Shown: positions 1 to 64,000 of the stretch, one piece after another
Layout of the letters: every line of letters begins with the position of its first letter
How positions within the stretch are numbered: the stretch's first letter is position 1
Assembly (NCBI GenBank): GCA_033675545.1
Contig: JAWDGP010000284.1
Span: 233,501-297,500 of the forward strand
DNA from: Elysia crispata
Taxonomy: Eukaryota > Mollusca > Gastropoda > Plakobranchidae
Direction of reading: 5' to 3'
Length of the DNA stretch: 64,000 nt
The notes under the pieces: generated by a model
The model's input: the letters and a program-made list of their open reading frames with translations, nothing else
The model's database searches: none
Told to the model about the DNA's origin: nothing
Made by a program: the position numbers and the translations under genes

Positions 1-371
1 CTGGAAATAACTAGAGGCAAGAAATAAAAAATGTATATAAAAATGCTTCTTTCCAATGTACATTCAGTGCAAATTTGCCTTTATATTTTAATTATAAATT
101 TCAATAAACTTGGCAGTTAAAGTTTTAAAAAAACGAAACTAAAAGTAGCTCAGTATCAAAATAGGAATAACCCATTTAAGAAACTTACATTTCACTGTGT
201 TCAAAGTTTTTCCAAATACAACAGCAATTATTCTTTACTTTACCAAATATTAAATCACTTCCAAGTTAAATAAAGAATATCACCTCCAAATATATATAAA
301 TAATGAATACGTTCAACCTTTCAAAGTGAGACAGGGATTATGGCTAGCAGAGCAGTTTGGCATTGACTTAC
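1..371. other. Intron after E79
   Basis: AT-rich sequence starting at the gtaagt donor of E79 on the minus strand. I see no further exon before base 1. Confidence 0.7.
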
Positions 372-63326
<62,955 letters not shown>

Positions 63327-63926
63327 CTAAAAATAAAAAAGACACAAGATGAAATGAAAAGACAAATTTATACAATTAAATCACATGAAATAGGCTTTTT
63401 AACTGTTATTGAAGAATGCCACATTATCATTATATGTCCGATTTTAATCATAACCTTAAACTTAAATACTTTTGAGATTTTAATTCAAGTTATATAATCA
63501 AATATAATACAACAAAAATGTATTGGCTATTCTCTACAAAATTATATGAGATATGACTTCGAGCCATACCACTGACATCACTGTTGTAAGCATAAACAAA
63601 ATATTTAGAGGTATTGGAGATACAGGTCTATTTCTAGAATAAATTATTAATTGCAAACACTATTTATTAAGGAGAAATCTTAGTTTCAATATTATCTATA
63701 CAGTACTGAAGATAAAAATGCTGAGATACTCCATTAAACTTAGAAAATTGAACAGTTATTTACTTATAGAAGTTGATTATTATAATTGTTTTTAATTAAA
63801 TTGTCTTTGACATATCTTAGCAAAGAAAAAAGTTTTGAATTCATGATCACAAGTAATTTTCTCTATATTTTTCTCAAGCATTTTAGATTGCAGCATTTCA
63901 ATTCTTTTCACAAATGGGAAGCTCAC

Positions 63927-63977
63927 AAAATTTGTTGCTGAATTTATGACTTCAAACATACATATGTCTCTTAATAA
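63927..63977 (-). CDS. Possible upstream coding exon (17 codons)
   Basis: The stretch is open from an AG at 63978-63979 to a gtgagc donor. It is 51 bases, phase 0 at both ends, and reads LLRDICMFEVINSATNF into E1. An in-frame stop lies just upstream, so it could only start at this acceptor. The acceptor has a poor pyrimidine tract within the visible bases. It could equally be chance. Confidence 0.3.
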
Positions 63978-64000
63978 CTGCTTGCAAGATTATTCATACC

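Noticed and set aside
63978-64000. A gtatga donor at the right edge suggesting an exon beyond 64000
   Set aside because: It cannot be confirmed. It would leave a 22-base intron if the candidate exon at 63927 is real, which is too short.

Overview
The window is intron-rich, AT-rich eukaryotic DNA. It is filled by the middle of one very large protein-coding gene on the minus strand. The gene runs off both ends: its 5' end lies beyond base 64000 and its 3' end lies before base 1. I traced 79 exons (E1 to E79 in transcript order, 63326 down to 372). They join without a frame break into 12,567 coding bases, or 4,189 codons. Every junction was chosen by splice signals (GT-AG, one probable GC-AG) and phase continuity, so the exon chain checks itself. 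Residue numbers below count from the first visible codon of E1.

The product is a dynein heavy chain. In order it shows a tail (E1-E22), the linker with its DRHW motif (E23-E31), AAA1 (E32-E42), AAA2 (E43-E50), AAA3 (E51-E59), a long disordered insertion (E60-E66), AAA4 (E67-E71), the stalk with its microtubule-binding tip (E72-E78), and the entry to AAA5 (end of E79). AAA5, AAA6 and the C-terminal domain lie outside. The motor departs from ordinary axonemal and cytoplasmic dyneins. AAA1 has a Walker A motif but FDD where FDE is expected, and an altered sensor-I loop. The AAA4 P-loop is degenerate. Ser-rich, acidic or basic insertions sit in the linker, before AAA1, inside AAA1, between AAA3 and AAA4, and before AAA5. 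This best fits the divergent dynein heavy chain domain-containing protein 1 (DNHD1) group, but I could not run a phylogeny and hold that assignment at about 0.6.

Non-coding content is introns of about 0.1 to 2.5 kb. They hold long (CT)n, (GA)n and (TCTG)n arrays, two decayed non-LTR retrotransposon 3' ends, a fold-back element of about 0.9 kb, a possible TTAA-flanked element of about 1.6 kb, and two old tandem duplications. I see no second gene, tRNA, rRNA, CRISPR array or bacterial-type feature.

The organism is a metazoan. Gene structure, AT-richness and the tetra- and dinucleotide arrays would suit a lophotrochozoan such as a gastropod mollusc, but that is a guess. The most notable observations are the non-canonical AAA1 Walker B and AAA4 P-loop, a run of phase-1 cassette-like exons encoding the AAA3-AAA4 insertion, possible 12-nt and 24-nt microexons, and complementary (CT)n and (GA)n arrays flanking the AAA4 exon.
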